Origin: Nymphaea colorata
Lineage: Eukaryota > Streptophyta > Magnoliopsida > Nymphaeales > Nymphaeaceae
NCBI RefSeq assembly: GCF_008831285.2
Contig: NC_045139.1
Coordinates: forward strand, 25,150,412 to 25,214,411
Length of the DNA: 64,000 nucleotides
Direction: 5' to 3'
The notes under the pieces were generated by a model that was given only the letters and a program-made list of their open reading frames with translations, did no database searches and was not told where the DNA came from. Of the stretch, positions 40,920 to 54,110 are shown one piece after another. Each line of letters begins with the position of its first letter. Position 1 is the stretch's first letter. A program made the position numbers and the translations under genes.

Positions 40920-41849
40920 ATTTGAACAAACTACCAATTCTGCATAGCACTCATTCCACTAAAGAACTTTTTCTAACGAACGTGTGAAACATTTTCTACA
41001 TATCCCTTATTAACAAGCATGGTCAAGGTTAAACAAGCCAAGCCCCCAGAGCTCAAGCTCACCCTGTTTACTTAGTTGAGTTCAACCTTGGGCTTGAACT
41101 CCACCTTTTTAGTAAATTAGTTGCGCATGAGCCAAGCTTAGGGCCGCAAAATGAGTCAAGCAATGACTCATCTGTTAAACCAGTCGTGTTTGATCCAATG
41201 GTTAAAGTTCGATGAATTAAATGAGTGAAGCTTGAGTTGAACACATTCAACTCATGCAAGATTGATTAGGCTCATTAAGTGCACATGTATAATATATAAT
41301 CCGTACTGCAAAAGATAACTTGGCATAATGGGCATGCTGTTAGATTATGTCATGTGGGTGTGTTTACGGATGTGAATATGGATGCAGGTGCGGACAAGGG
41401 TATGGTGCAATTTCAAAAAATCTTGGGGACAGAGACACAGCTGTGTGTGTGTATAACGAAAATAAGATTGTAATCATGATTCATAATTTATAAAATATAA
41501 AAAAATAAACCAATAAATAAACAAACTATCAGAGTAACAAATACCAAAGTATATCACATAGAATGTTTGCAAGAATGATCTAACAAAGTTACAATGATTT
41601 ATTTCATCATAAGAATTGGAAGGATGGGTTCTTCAAAGTCCATATTGAGAGTATGCAAATCAAGTTCTATTTTCAAGAAAAAGTCCTCGGGCTTTACATC
41701 CCCAAACTTGGATAATAGAAAACTGTAATATAATATGACTTCATTTGAATTTGACATACAAAAGCAAAAAGAAAAGATACTTATAGTCATAAAAAATGTG
41801 GGAGAGTAATCATAGATTAGAGTGGCACTAAGCTAAATTTTCTGCTCTT
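40920..41849. other. Intergenic, no gene seen
   Basis: AT-rich sequence with CTTGAGCTT/AAGCTTGAG words shared with 39840-39960 on the other side of the hAT-type element. This suggests both flanks belong to one older repeat. Confidence 0.4.
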
Positions 41850-42450
41850 TTGCTACTAAATTTGTGTCTTTTAATGTTGTTAATTTGAGAATACATGCTC
41901 CAATTTCTTTTTCACAACAAGATGATGTAGCAGGCAGGGTATTAATTTCGTTAAAAGACATTGAAGATTTGGTGTCTTTGATACATATGATGCCCACCAG
42001 TTAACAGTGTTTTCATCATCCCTTGCCATCAAAGCTGTTAATTTATCCTAGTCAAAAACTTTTGGAACACGTTATTTACTAACTTCAGTGTATGATGATC
42101 ACTGAAAAGTCTTTCCAAGTATATCATCTTATACCTTGATACTTTTAGATCTTCATTTAGAGGAGCATGACCAAGACCTCCCAACAACTATTCTTGTCGA
42201 TAGTATTTCAGATTAAGGGAGTGTTCCATGTGATGCAGAAGTGTAATGCTTTCATCCCATCTTTTCACCAAAGCTGCAAGCAAATGATCGAAAACATTTG
42301 AATCATCAACTACAAAATTCTCTTTATCATGTTTCAAGATTATGCTTTGAATTTCCATAATCATGTGGTTCCCCATTTCATAAGCTTTGTGAAGCATGGG
42401 CCCTTTTTTATCAACTTTCCTTAGCATCTCCCAGGTCGACCCTATAAATT
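41850..42450 (-). pseudogene. Degenerate hAT-family transposase, minus strand
   Basis: The open piece 42427-42188 reads MLRKVDKKGPMLHKAYEMG and VVDDSNVFDHLLAALVKRWD, typical of the pre-dimerisation part of plant hAT transposases. Farther along the minus strand, near 42010, is NTVNWWASYVSKTPNLQ, then at about 41930 SSCCEKEIGACILK. These correspond to the DWWASYG and SSCCERNW blocks of the relic at 1-1475. Frames change between blocks, so it is inactive. Confidence 0.75.
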
Positions 42451-43400
42451 GAATAAAATATAAAATCCATTTTCTATTACAAATAATCCAAAATGCATTT
42501 TTTAATTGCCCAGGCCTTCACATCATATTTACTATGCACTAGTAAAAGGTATAGAATCATAGATAGTATCATATAGTTCACTTGATTTTTTTTGGAATTT
42601 TTCTTCTTGTGAGCTGCCTCTTATTCTTTTTTTAATTCCTTCAAGGCTTCAACATCTCTTTGTCAACATGTTGCATGATCCAATTCCATAACCACAACTT
42701 TGCAAAAAAAGAAAAAGTGCTTTAACACATGTACAGAAGCAAATAAATTTTCTGTGACACAAAGTGCAAACAAACTGCACATTGCCACTACTGCCACTAG
42801 GCTTTCCTACTCGTATCACTATATCACAAGCCTCTAAGGTGGACGAGAAGGATATATTTCAGATGTCGAAACTTTATTTGCACTGCCACTAGAGCCTGCT
42901 ACAAATGTGCTTGCAACAGACTTTCCCCATCTCCATCAGTATTAGCCCTTATATCTGAAAAAAGGTAGTTTGGTTGCTATGCACATAACCATAGTCCATC
43001 TTTTTTATCCCAAAGAAAAAAAAAAGATAAAAATTTATCACTAAATACTAAAAATATTTAATAATCATTTTTTTTCAAATTAGAAAACATAACATCAATG
43101 ATTAAGGTTTCGAAAAACCCAGAAACTGGAAACTTGACTCTAATGGATTGACTCATGACATGCAGGAACAACTAAGGAAACTCAGCCTGGCTTTGAGTTT
43201 TGACATGTTTTGCCATAAAGTATATTTATATGTTTATAAAATGAAGTTCTAAATTTTGTTGTAGCATTGATATATTATACATAATATGCATAATGGTTGT
43301 ATAAATCAAATGCAACTTTTAATAAAATATTCACTACAATGATGTTACTAATATATGTTATGCATCTTTTGTGTGCAATGCAATGTAAATTTGATAGAAT
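42451..43400. other. Intergenic, possibly upstream hAT remains
   Basis: No open frame of note. The stretch next to 42450 may hold further decayed parts of the hAT transposase (minus strand), but I could not translate them convincingly. Confidence 0.35.
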
Positions 43401-43408
43401 ATTCAAAC

Positions 43409-44118
43409 CAATGTTAAAAAGGCGTAGCGTATCACGTATCGGTCGGGCCGACCTATACGCCGTATCATAACGTATCATAAACGTAGCGTAGCGTATCGTA
43501 AAATTAATTTTTAAATTTTAAAAAATATTTAAAAATAAGAAAAAATAGAGAAAAATTATTAAAAATCTGAGAAAATGAACAAAAAGCAGAAATCAAGAAA
43601 AATGTATTCAAATATAAAAAAGATCGTCATATATAAGGAACATTCATGTGTATCAACAACACATTCAAAAATAAGAAATTAGATATTCAAATAACATAAT
43701 AAGCATTCATCACAATTTTAAACTTGAAAATTTTATGGAATCTTAAGACTTAGAGTCTTAGGACTTGGAGTTTTAGGACTTAGATTACATCACAATTTTA
43801 TAAGTTCAAAACATATAGCTATCATCTTTCATGATTTAATGATAATATCTCCCAAATCGATGAATCCTTGGTTATTTTGATGAAAATGTGCAAAATCTCT
43901 CCCTCCTACGTCTCTTGAAGTCTTTAAATACAAGAAGAGAGAGAGAGGGAGGAGGGTTTAAACTTTAAAAAATAAAAAAAAATTGTGTTTTAACCCGTAT
44001 CGCATGATACGTGCGATACGCGTACGATATGCATGCGTATCGCATATTGAATACGTATCGTATAGGTTTCTTTGACCTATACGATACGCGTCTGTATCGT
44101 ACGATACAGATAACATTG
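43409..44118. mobile_element. Non-autonomous hAT-type element, 710 bp, with CGTATCGTACGATACG palindromes (copy 1)
   Basis: Ends CAATGTTA and TAACATTG form the terminal inverted repeat. They are flanked by the perfect 8-bp duplication ATTCAAAC (43401-43408 and 44119-44126). About 90 bp at the left and 130 bp at the right are dense in CGTATCG and CGATACG words, which are self-complementary. The middle is AT-rich without coding capacity. A second copy with the same architecture and size is at 54893-55605. Confidence 0.88.
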
Positions 44119-44126
44119 ATTCAAAC

Positions 44127-47059
44127 ACAGTTTACTACCTTTACTGATATTTTTCTGAAAAACACACACATATATTATATACACAAATGACTCACATAAA
44201 CCAACCTGCAGCTCAGTAGACTTGTTGGGGACTTGGTTGAGTCAGCCAAGTCTCATCAAAATCACAACATTTAAAAGAAAAATGAAAATATCACATTCTA
44301 TCATGTCTTTTTCAACTTTTTGGAAAAAAAACATTGCCTAACATATTTTAATTTTTTAGAAGTTTTTTAAACTTTTTAAATAGCTATTTTGAATCTTTAT
44401 CAAAGTTTTGTAAAAAATTTAGAAAACCCAAACTTTCATAACTCTTTTTTTGTTTAATTTTTCGAATTCATGAGACTTTCCCGAGAAAGATACATTTTCT
44501 GATTAATACACAAGAAAAACGTCAGAAAGTTAATCGAAAAAAAAAAAAAAGAAAAACCTCACCTGAGAATGATAATTATGACAACGGTGTAGTTACAACT
44601 TTGCTTCCTAGTATATCCCATTTCCTAAATGACAGACCACAGCGGGGCATGAGGCAACTTAGAACTTGTAAGTTCAGTTAATTAGATTAATTTTTGTGCC
44701 ATGTCATTTACAATTGGTGTCAAAATCATATTCAGCTCTTGCACCTAGGTTCTGACACCAGAATACATGTTCTTTAATGAAGATTTTCTGTAACATTTCA
44801 TGTGTAGAAATGATTTTAAATTTGGAAATGGTGTCACAACAAAGAAAGTTTAAAGAATGATGCTCATATACACCTAACCCGAATCACCCTGTTTATTATC
44901 CATGTCAACTGTCAGTCACATACTAATGTAACTCATAGAACACCCCATACATTATATAAATAAACAAGTAATCAACTATATGTGACTAAATTGTACACAC
45001 TTATTATCCCCTTTGCTGTTGTTTTACAAGAAAATCTAAATTAGCATTTAAAATCCAAAAGCTAGGTGTACATAGGGACACCAAATAAAGGCCTAACTGA
45101 CCCCACTGGTTTAGCCATCTAGGGACACTATGATTAGGTGTGTCGACTTGCTTGCTATGCCCAGGTGTGCAGTTAACTATATAGACTAGAACAACAAAGC
45201 CCCATTACTAGAGCCCATAATAACAGACAATGAATACTGGGATCTGTCATATGCTTAGGCATGCCGTTGTCCTCAACTGTATCATTATGAGAAGGACAAA
45301 AATTCACTTATAATTGGAAATTTCAGTTAAGAAAGCATACAATATACAGTGGAGATTCTAGTTAACAAAGGCATACACCAGCATAGAAATCCAACTCAAT
45401 CTTCATGTGCATTGTCACGCATCAATAGTATGGTCTAAACTTTAACGACAGATATGATTACTAGAATTTGACAATGATTGTTACAAAGAAATTTGTTCTC
45501 CAATAGTTCAAGCCATTGCAGAGGTCTATAACTCACTTTCAGCAATCTATTGATACTAGCTAGCGAGCCGGCAAGGCTGTATCAGTTCTAGCATTCTATG
45601 TTTGGTTATCACTTATCAGTTAAAACTTCAAATGTGGGAAGAACTGGCTACTTGCAGCTAGATAAGTAAAAAAAAGGAAAAAAGAATCAAGGATAAAGTA
45701 ATGAAAGCAGTATACCATGAGACCATGGAAAACAAGTTTCCTGTCCTAATAGTGTTGCTATAATCCAAAACATATGAAAGCAAACATGGCTTAACAGAAA
45801 CATGCTCATGAAAAATGGTGACCTATGATAATTAAAGTAGCCTGTTTACGTAGTTTCTTCCATGTATTTCCTCAGTATCATTCTTTCCCCTTCTGTTTTT
45901 GTATGTGGTAGGTCATCTTTTGTTAGATCTTAATTCTTATTTTTCAATCTCTCCATTCCCACTATGACAATCTTTGTCTACTTTTTGAAACTGAAAACCC
46001 GGTCCTAAACCCTGATGGAACTAGCGGTAAAAACCTTACAGGTTTTTCCCAACCCCAGTAGGTATGCCCAGCTTCTGGTTACCCAATGGGTGGTGCCCAA
46101 GGGAATTGAATCCTGACTTCCTTTCTAATAGCCATGCCCATCCCACTATCAACCCCTTCTCAATGATCTTACGTCTCATTCTTTACCTGCCGAATTGATT
46201 TTCAATATTTAATCCAATTCCAGTAAGCGAAATTATTCATGAAAAAATCTCAAACAGTTTCCCATGAAAGATAAGCATCATCTTTCTCATAATTCCTTCC
46301 ACTATGGCAAAGAAAATGCAAACGGAAACAGGTGGGCAACATGATATCATGCCATGACCAACTCAAGGCATATTTGAACTTGAAAAGCTAAAAGGAAAGC
46401 AACCTAATAAAGGTAGTCTTTCCTGAAGAAAAGGGGTCACAATCATTCTAAAAACCAGGTGCGTGATGGTTTAATCTCCACTCAACGATAAAATATACAA
46501 AAACGCCACAAGCCTATCTTGACCTAACATCCATCATAACGGCTTTAAGGCCATGTATCCAGACAAGTGCCATAGATAGGGATGCGAAATTTTGGACACA
46601 AAGTGGTATCGCAGCTCATCCTGCTGATATGACAAGTGATTTCTTGTGAAGATTGATCAGCAGAGTAATCCAACTGAAAAAGACAAAGATAAATGATGAA
46701 TCGTATGCGGTTATGCAACCAAAAATGGGTTTAGATTCCCCAAACTACAATTTTCTGAACTAGAACGATAATTTGTTTCAACCAACATGTCTCAGAGCCA
46801 TCACGAACCCAAGTGCAGGAAGTAAATAGCTCTCAATGCACAGGCAAAATAGCTAATATCTATCCAGGCGATCGAGTTTAGAAGTGGCTTGCAGAGAATT
46901 GCTAACAGTCAATCAAGAATCCGAGAATAGAGATAAAAAATTCGCAGAATCGAAGAAAACCCAGACCATCAGCCGTCTCAATAAACATGGGCAGCAAGTA
47001 AAACCCTCAAATAAATCACGCCATCAATTAAAAGGCAACAAGAGTAGGACTTACCTCGT
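44127..47059. other. Intergenic or intronic DNA
   Basis: No coding exon is established. If the exon ending at 47055 belongs to a minus-strand gene, this is its first intron or a spliced 3' UTR; a good acceptor (TTTTTCAG) lies near 46675 on the minus strand. A dispersed-repeat-like patch sits at 45990-46150 (CCCAACCCCAGTAGG, CCCAAGGGAATTGAATCC). Confidence 0.35.
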
Positions 47060-47206
47060 TCATCCAACATGTAAAGGGCCCATATCTCCTAGTCTCAAAG
47101 CACGAGCAATCTCTGAGGCGATAGTGACACAGGCAGATATCCATCCTCTCAAAATGGTCCATACCACCTTGGCGACAGAAAGTGCCAAAGCAGAAGGGAG
47201 CACCAT
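47060..47206 (-). CDS. Hypothetical 48-residue membrane protein ending just before a splice donor
   Basis: Minus-strand frame MVLPSALALSVAKVVWTIL, then RGWISACVTIASEIARALR and a short Gly/Pro tail. The start context GGCCATGGTG is strong for plants. Residues 4-34 or so are hydrophobic with small residues, compatible with a membrane helix. The stop TGA is followed five bases later by GTAAGTCC, a near-perfect donor, so this would be the first exon of a transcript with an intron in its 3' UTR. I do not recognise the family. Alternatively it is an upstream ORF or exon of a larger minus-strand gene that I could not reconstruct. Confidence 0.45.
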   Translation of the reverse strand: MVLPSALALSVAKVVWTILRGWISACVTIASEIARALRLGDMGPLHVG

Positions 47207-47850
47207 GGCCGACCAGAAGCGCCTGTCGTTAGTGTTTGAGGATTAGCAACAACAGGAGCAAAAAAGGAGAAGACGAATGGGTAGTGCTGGCTTTCCTTTG
47301 AGAGTGATGCGAAAAGCGGCACACGCTCACGAGTCACAAGTGGAGAAGTGAGGGAGGAATAGGACGAAACCAAAAGGGAAAGGAAGGGGTTCCTTGCCGT
47401 TGAGACGAGTCAGTCAGCTGAAGGTAGGACAGAAAACAGATGGGTTGTAAGTGTCACGTCGGCCGAGACAGAGGGATCACAAAGGAATGCTTAAACCGGG
47501 ATGGATGCAATCTAATATTTAATTCGTGCACAATAAAATGCAAGTAAAATCGGATTTGGTAAAAAATTCAATAGCCAATTGCGCCGGATTTGTTTATTAC
47601 TTTTTACTAATTCAATTGACATCTAATTTATGCATACATCTGAATTCAGTTACATATAAATTATATTCGAATGTGATTTTGTAAATTGCTATCTTCAAAT
47701 TTCTATTGGACTCCAAGTTGGAATAAATAATATTTAATTATGGAAACATGGTAACTAACATAGTTATTTCTCTCCAATTTGGTCGGTTGATATTTCTACT
47801 AGATATTTTAGTTTGAGAAGTTTTTTAAGACTTGCCTTTTAATTAAACCG
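47207..47850. other. Probable promoter / 5' region of the 47060-47206 ORF, then AT-rich DNA
   Basis: Immediately upstream (47207-47500) the sequence is GC-richer, as expected for a plant leader and promoter. 47500-47850 is AT-rich without features. No TATA box was confidently placed. Confidence 0.3.
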
Positions 47851-47959
47851 CATCGCGTGGTGAGAGAAGCACTGAGGCGTGGAGATTAGGGCATCGCGTG
47901 GAGGAAGGAACGCTCGGCCGAGAACCCTCAGCGCTCGTCGGGGGGATGGAACCTGGAGG

Positions 47960-48137
47960 TAGTGGCGGAGCCAGAACAGTCCAACCTCTGGATCTGGGTA
48001 GGGCCAAACTAAATTTAAATCTAAAAAATACATAGAAGGATTAAAAAATAATTTTTTTTTCAATGTAAAAGTTTTTTTTTCATTTTGCCAGGGTGGGGCC
48101 ATGGCTTAGGCACCCCCCCCCCCTCCCTCCGCCCCTG
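47960..48137. mobile_element. 178-bp hAT-type MITE in the LINE leader
   Basis: Ends TAGTGGCGGAG and CTCCGCCCCTG form an 11-bp imperfect inverted repeat, flanked by the perfect 8-bp duplication CCTGGAGG (47952-47959 and 48138-48145). The interior has poly-A/T stretches and a C-tract. The same terminal words appear near 18243. Confidence 0.8.
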
Positions 48138-48339
48138 CCTGGAGGCAAGATGGATATAGACCGGGAGGTTGAATCTTCTCCTCTCGACCGGCGTCGAGAG
48201 AGTGGAAGGAAAAGTCATGAGGAGAGTAGCGTGGGGCATCGTGTGGAGAAGGGGAACCTCGGCGGGGAACCTCTGGAGCTTGCAGGGGGGATGGAACCTA
48301 GCGGGAAGAAAAGTTATGAGGAGAGCAGCGTAGGGCGTC

Positions 48340-49821
48340 GTGTGGAAAAGGGGAAACTCAGTGGGAAACCTCTGGAGCTCGCAGGGGGGATGGAACTACG
48401 CAGGCAGATGGATCTTGAAAAATAGGGGCGAATTTCTAGAGTTGAGGAGCGCTGCTGGAGCAGCCATGAGGAACGGAGCTATGTACGACAACCTTCACCG
48501 GAACAAAGTGGAAGCAGCAAGCGGTAAAACGATTATGCAGCAGGGGGAATGTGTCGCTCATGCCATCCCTCAAAGGAATGGATTAAAAGGATGGGCAGGT
48601 GTTGTTGCTGGGAACCAGGAGTCGGACTTTGAGGGCTGCCTAGTAGTGACTATTGACAGAACTGGGGATGAACCTACGGTGGTTTTCCCTACTGAGGCGT
48701 ACCATAAGATGAAGGAGCAATATCGGTTCGCAGCGGTAGCTGGTTTCTATGGACGGAAATTAATCACGGGCATGGATTACAGGTATGTTTTCTAGGCCTT
48801 ACGCAAGCTATGGATTAATATTAACTGTCCAAAATTTTCTGTTATTGGGAATGAGAGATTTTTGGTGAGGGTGAGCTCTGAGGAAGAGCTCAGGGAGGTT
48901 CTTTGCAGAAAATGGGTGGTATGGGGTCGTTTTCTGATTACTAGCAAATGGAAGCCAAGTACAGTGCTACGTCTGAATGAGGAGGAATCGATTCCCTTGT
49001 GGATTTGACTTCCTCAACTCCCAGTTCTGTTCTGGAATTCCTATAGATTTAAAGCTATCGCTCAAGGAATGGGTGCTTCCTTTATTAGAGCAGTTGAATG
49101 CACAATGCACAAGGATAAACTAAGTTTTGCTAGGGTGTGCATTGATGTCCCTCTCAATTTCAAACCGGTTCCCAAAATCTCAATTGAAGTCAGGGGAAAT
49201 AAGATATCTCAAGATGTGTTGTACGAATCTAGGGTTCGATACTGCAGTACGTGTGGCACTACCTCACACTATAAGGCTGCTTGTAAGAATAAGGACAGTG
49301 CAGTAACTGCAGATGTTGAGGAGCAAACATGGAGTAAAGTACTAGTAATAAAAAAACCTAAAGGAGGGTTACAAAGAAGCGAACCTAGAGGAAGGGAACC
49401 ACAGGGCAACAGATTTGCTTCACTTGATTGTCAGTTTCAGAATGTAGAAAGGAATGATGATCAGACTGCTCTAGGTCTAAAAACTATGGCGACTTCTAAG
49501 TTGGGAGATGGGGGCTCACAACAAAGGAACGTAGGGAGACGGGGTGTTAATGAGTGTAATAAGTTTAATAATGGAAGGATGAAAGGGGGGAAGAATTCTT
49601 CACAGGAAGCTCGAGAGAAAGGAAAGACTATAAACACTGAGGAAGAGAATTCTAATCCTTTTCTTAGTCATCAACAGATTGCAGTGAACATACTGGGAGA
49701 GCAAGCATCTCCAGTGAGGTTCATATTTGCAGCTGGGTTTAAGGAATCTTCCTCCGATAAGGAGAAGCATCATAATTTCAATATGGAGGAGGGGTCCGGC
49801 CTTCGAGAGCAACCAAGTTGA
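48340..49821 (+). pseudogene. LINE ORF1 (DUF4283-like domain, CCHC knuckle)
   Basis: One frame with two in-frame stops (near 48793 TAG and 49006 TGA). It carries the LINE ORF1 domain: YGRKLITGMDYRYVF, CPKFSVIGNERFLVRVSSEE, WVVWGRFLITSKWKPS, MGASFIRAVECTMHKDKLSF. It ends in a zinc knuckle, YCSTCGTTSHYKAAC (about 49240-49284). The protein would bind LINE RNA. The C-terminal half after the knuckle is low-complexity, Lys/Arg/Gln-rich. A basic continuation in another frame (49835-50110) suggests a frameshift near the end. Confidence 0.8.
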
Positions 49822-50084
49822 GGTAGCTGACATGAAACTGAGGGGAACGAGGAAATCTACCAGGTTTGCCAGCAAGGGCAAGAAAGGTCGTCTTCCAGCC
49901 GCAGTGATTAGTGTAGAAGATGCTATAGTGCACCGATATAATGGGTCCAAGAAGAGGAAAAGGGAGACTGATAATATGAACCATGCCCTTATTGAACTCC
50001 CCTATGAAGAAGACAAGAAAGGGAATGTAAGTGGCAGGGTCATCGGAATGGAGAGTGTTAATGCAGAGGTTCCCAGTACTTATA

Positions 50085-53000
50085 TTCATGAAAGTATTCA
50101 GTTGGAATATTAGAGGCCTTGCTAAGAGGCCTGCGCAACAAGAGTTGAGTCTGATTTTCAATAAGTTTAATCCCTCCATTGGGTTTGTTCTTGATACGAT
50201 GATTACCCGTCATAGGATGCAGGTTATTATGGATAGATACCACAATTATAGATTTGTATCGAATGCTGAAGGTTCAGACGGTGTGGTTAGAGTTTTATGT
50301 GTATGGAAAGAGGAGGAGCTAGAAGCTTCTTCTTTGGTGGTTGATCAAAATTGGGTTGGTATATCTTTTCGTAGGTTAGCAGATGACAAAGTCTTTGTCC
50401 TTTTTGGTGTATACCTACCACCCAGGTTTGGGGAAAGGCTGCAAAGCCTATATAAATTAGAGGCCCTTGTTTTAAGAGTTGAAGGACCAGTTATGTTAAT
50501 TGGCAATTTTAATGTCATGTTGAGCAGTCGCCACAAGACAGGTTATGCACCTTTAGCTGCATCCTGCATATCTTTCAGTCGTTTATTTACGCTTGCAGGC
50601 TAAAGGAGGTTGAAGACAATAATAAGAGGTTTACGTGGTCGAATCATAGACAGGGGTAAGACTCAGTGCAGTGTAAACTGGATTGGTGCATGGTTAACAA
50701 TGAGTGGCAATTTGTTTTTGGTGGTGAGGGCAAACTAAAGGTCCAGACGTCTGCCACTTCTGATCATAGTGTGCTTTTATATCAAACCAAAGACACATTT
50801 GATGACTCACGAGGTCAGAAGCCGTTTAGGCTCTTCAAGCCTTGGCTGTTGGATAGGGAAGGAAAGGAAGTGATGCAAGAAGCTTGGAGAGGGGAGGTCT
50901 GGGGGTGCCCTATGATGTGTCTCCTTTTAAAGCTTAATCGCCTGTGAATGGCTCTCTTAGATTGGAATAAGCATTCGTTTGGTAATCTTACTGATAACAT
51001 CGCTATCTTTCAAAGTAGGCTACAGGGTTGCAGGGAGCGTATGGAACAATGTATTGAAGGTGCGATTGATGAGGAACACATGTGAGGAAACTAACTCAGG
51101 CTCTTCTCATGGAGGAGGTAATGTGGAAACAAAGATCTCATATTCGTTAACTTGTAGAGGGAGATAAAAACACTTTCTTTTTTCATGCGATGGCGAAATC
51201 CAGGCAAGCTAAACAGAAGATTAGATGTATAGAAAGTGTTGGTACTGAATATGTACAGAGTGGGCAGATTCTTGAAGTGTGCACTGATTATTTTCGCAAG
51301 GTTTTAGCTACGGATGAAGCGGAAGGAATACTGTTTGATGGCATTGATAGTCTACCTAAGGTCATAGATTTGGAAAATGATCAGCTTTTAAAGCCTATCG
51401 TGGAGGAGGAGGTGACTGCAGCAATGTGGAGTTTAGATAAGGATAGTGCTGCTGGTTCTGATGGTTTCCCTAACTACTTCTTTCAAGAGTGTTGGTCGAT
51501 GGTTAGCACTGATGTGGTCAAGGTGGTGAGAGACTTCTTCTCTTCAGGGAAAATAGTGAAGAGTGTTAATGAGACTATATTTGTCTCAATTCCAAGAGAG
51601 ATAACTCTAAGAAAATAGATGATTACAGACCTATCTCTCTTTGCAACACTATATACAAAATCATCTCGAAGGTTATTGTTAATAGAATGAGGACTATTCT
51701 TGGACGTATTATCAATGTAAACTAAGCAACCTTCTTGAAAGGGAGACACATACATGACAACATTTTGTGGGTGAATGAGGCCATTAACTCGAAAGATTTT
51801 TGGGACAAAGGAGGTTGTTGTTTAAAGCTGGACTTGATGAAAGCTTACGATAGAGTCTCATGTGATTTCTTAGCCAATAGCATGAAGTTTTTGGGCTTCC
51901 ATCCTAGATGGATTGCTACTATTATACAATGCATTACCTCGGTGTCCTATAGAGTCCTGGTGAATGGTAGGATGGGTGCAAAATTCCATGAAAGGCGTGG
52001 GTTGAGACAAGGTGATCCTTTGTCCCCTTACCTCTTCCTTATTGTCATGTAGATGTTTAATCACCGCCTCACCAAGGAAACGATTACAAATAACATTCTT
52101 CTTCCCAAAATCCATTGTGTGAATCCGAAGGGCTGTGCTATGATGTTTGCAGATGATGTGATTATGCTGGTTAAGGCCAGCAGGGGAACCATTAACACTA
52201 TCAAAGTTGTTTTGGAGGATTTTTGAACGTCTTACTGGAATGAAGGTAAACAAGCAAAAGTCTGAGATTTTTGCTAAAACCATGATGGACTGTCAAACCA
52301 GTGAAATTCAACGGATCTTGCAATGGACTAATGGGGACCTCCCCTCAGAGTACCTTGGGCTCCCCTTGTTCTTGGGCAGACTTACAGAAGATCTTTGTCT
52401 GCCTCTCCTCACTAAGGTGGAAAAGAGATTGGCTGGATGGAAAGCTCGATTATTGCCGTACGCGGGTAGGCTTTGTCTCATTAGGTATGTTCTAATGACA
52501 TTACCTTACTATTGGATGATGACTTTTAGATTACCTAAAGTTGTAATAAAGAAAATACAGCAAGCATATATTAAATTTTTGTGAAATGACAAAGAAGGCG
52601 CTAGACGCATGCATCTTGTTAATTGGGATCGGATGTGCATGCCTGTTGAGGAGGGAGGAGTTGGTATTAGAAGACTGGAGGAAGTGAATAGAGCGATGCT
52701 AGCTAGTCGCTGCTGTCAGCTTTTGATCAGTGGGGATCCTTGGGCAAACCTTCTTAAAGAGAAGTATTTGAGATATCACAGTCTTTGGACATTCAAAAAA
52801 AGCTCTAACCAGAGCTGGGGTTGGAAAGGACTGCGATGGGGGTGGAGCTGGATTCAAGACAAAGTTAAATGGAAACTTGGTAATGGAGATCGCATCAGAT
52901 TTTGGACTGATCGTTGGGCGAGGCAGGTACTCCTCACTAGAGCTGATGGAAGTGGTTATGGGTTGCATTGGAAGGAGCTTAATACCAGCGTTCGGGAGTT

Positions 53001-54110
53001 TACTAGTGTTAGCCAGGATAGCCCGACTCTGGATATTGCTACGCGTCTTGGTGTGTTCAAGGATGACATAAGGCTCAGAGATGATGATGACAGCTTAGTC
53101 TGAAGCGATGGTGGTAAGGAGAATTTCAGAGCTGGGGACATTATGAAAAAGTGTCGAACGCAAGGTGTTAAAGAGTGGTGGCGAAAAAAGATTTGGAATA
53201 GCTTTGCCCAGCTAAGAGCTACTGGCACACTTACATAGCTTGTGAAGGCAGGTTACCCACACTTGATCGACTACAGAAGGCTGGCATCCAACTTGCCAAT
53301 CGTTGTTCCCTATGCCTTTGTGCTGAGGAGACTAATGGTTATGTCTTAATTCAATGTAAAACAGCCAAGGAGGTTTGGAGATATGTTGCTGCAAAGTTTG
53401 GTAGAGTGAAGTTTCCTCAAGGAGAGATTGTAGCTGAACTCAAAAATGACTACAAGTTAAAATTTTGGGTGAGTAGAGGCGCCGGTGCTGGAGGATGACT
53501 TTCTTAATTGTTTGCTGGAATTTGTGGCGTCTCAGAAACACATGTTTCCACGACAATGTCCAACCCCATATCAGTAGGTTCAAAAGAGAAGTGTGGACGA
53601 ATTGCATGGATAGCTTTTCCTCCGTTAAATGGTCGCCTGAGACAGAACTTAAACTGAGAATTTGGCTGGAAACCGGGCTTTACAGTGTTGACACTATTGT
53701 TTCAGATAGAAATGGTATTTTAATTAACATTGCGAGAGCTCATACCAGACTTGGTCTGAAAATAACTGGACTTGGTTATGCAACTAATGGGCTTTTGGGC
53801 TGTGTGGTGGTTATTAAGGATAGGGGCAAGATTTATGAGAGAGAAATGAAGGTTTTGGAGCGCATCTTGAGATTTCATAAAGAATATGGTGGAGATTACT
53901 TTATAGTCTCCCCAACTAAAGATTGGGTGAGGAAAACACGATAGGCACTTGAAGGAAGAAGGACAAATGTAGGATGGTTTGGGTTCCTTGGTAAGTTCCA
54001 GGAAAGGATTTTTGTGAGACAGAGAGAAGTCACAGTTGACCTAGGTCAGTTAATCATGGAGCATGCTGATGATACTCATGAATTCTTTGCTGAATTCAAT
54101 GTATAGGCAT
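50085..54110 (+). pseudogene. LINE ORF2 (AP endonuclease, reverse transcriptase, zf-RVT)
   Basis: Endonuclease start at about 50094: VFSWNIRGLAKRPAQQEL, then FVLFGVYLPP and LIGNFNVM, where the usual Asp of GDFN is Asn. RT from about 51620: DDYRPISLCNTIYKIISKVI, FLKGRHIHDNILW, LDLMKAYDRVSCDF, RRGLRQGDPLSPYLFLI, and the active site MMFADDVIML at 52141-52170. The zf-RVT region near 53310 has CSLCLCAEETNGYVLIQC. An RNase H-like or C-terminal extension follows to about 53940. Several frameshifts and stops. It would nick target DNA and copy LINE RNA by target-primed reverse transcription. Confidence 0.87.

Noticed and set aside
53495-53944. Separate 149-codon gene
   Set aside because: It is the C-terminal extension of the LINE ORF2 in one of its frames.
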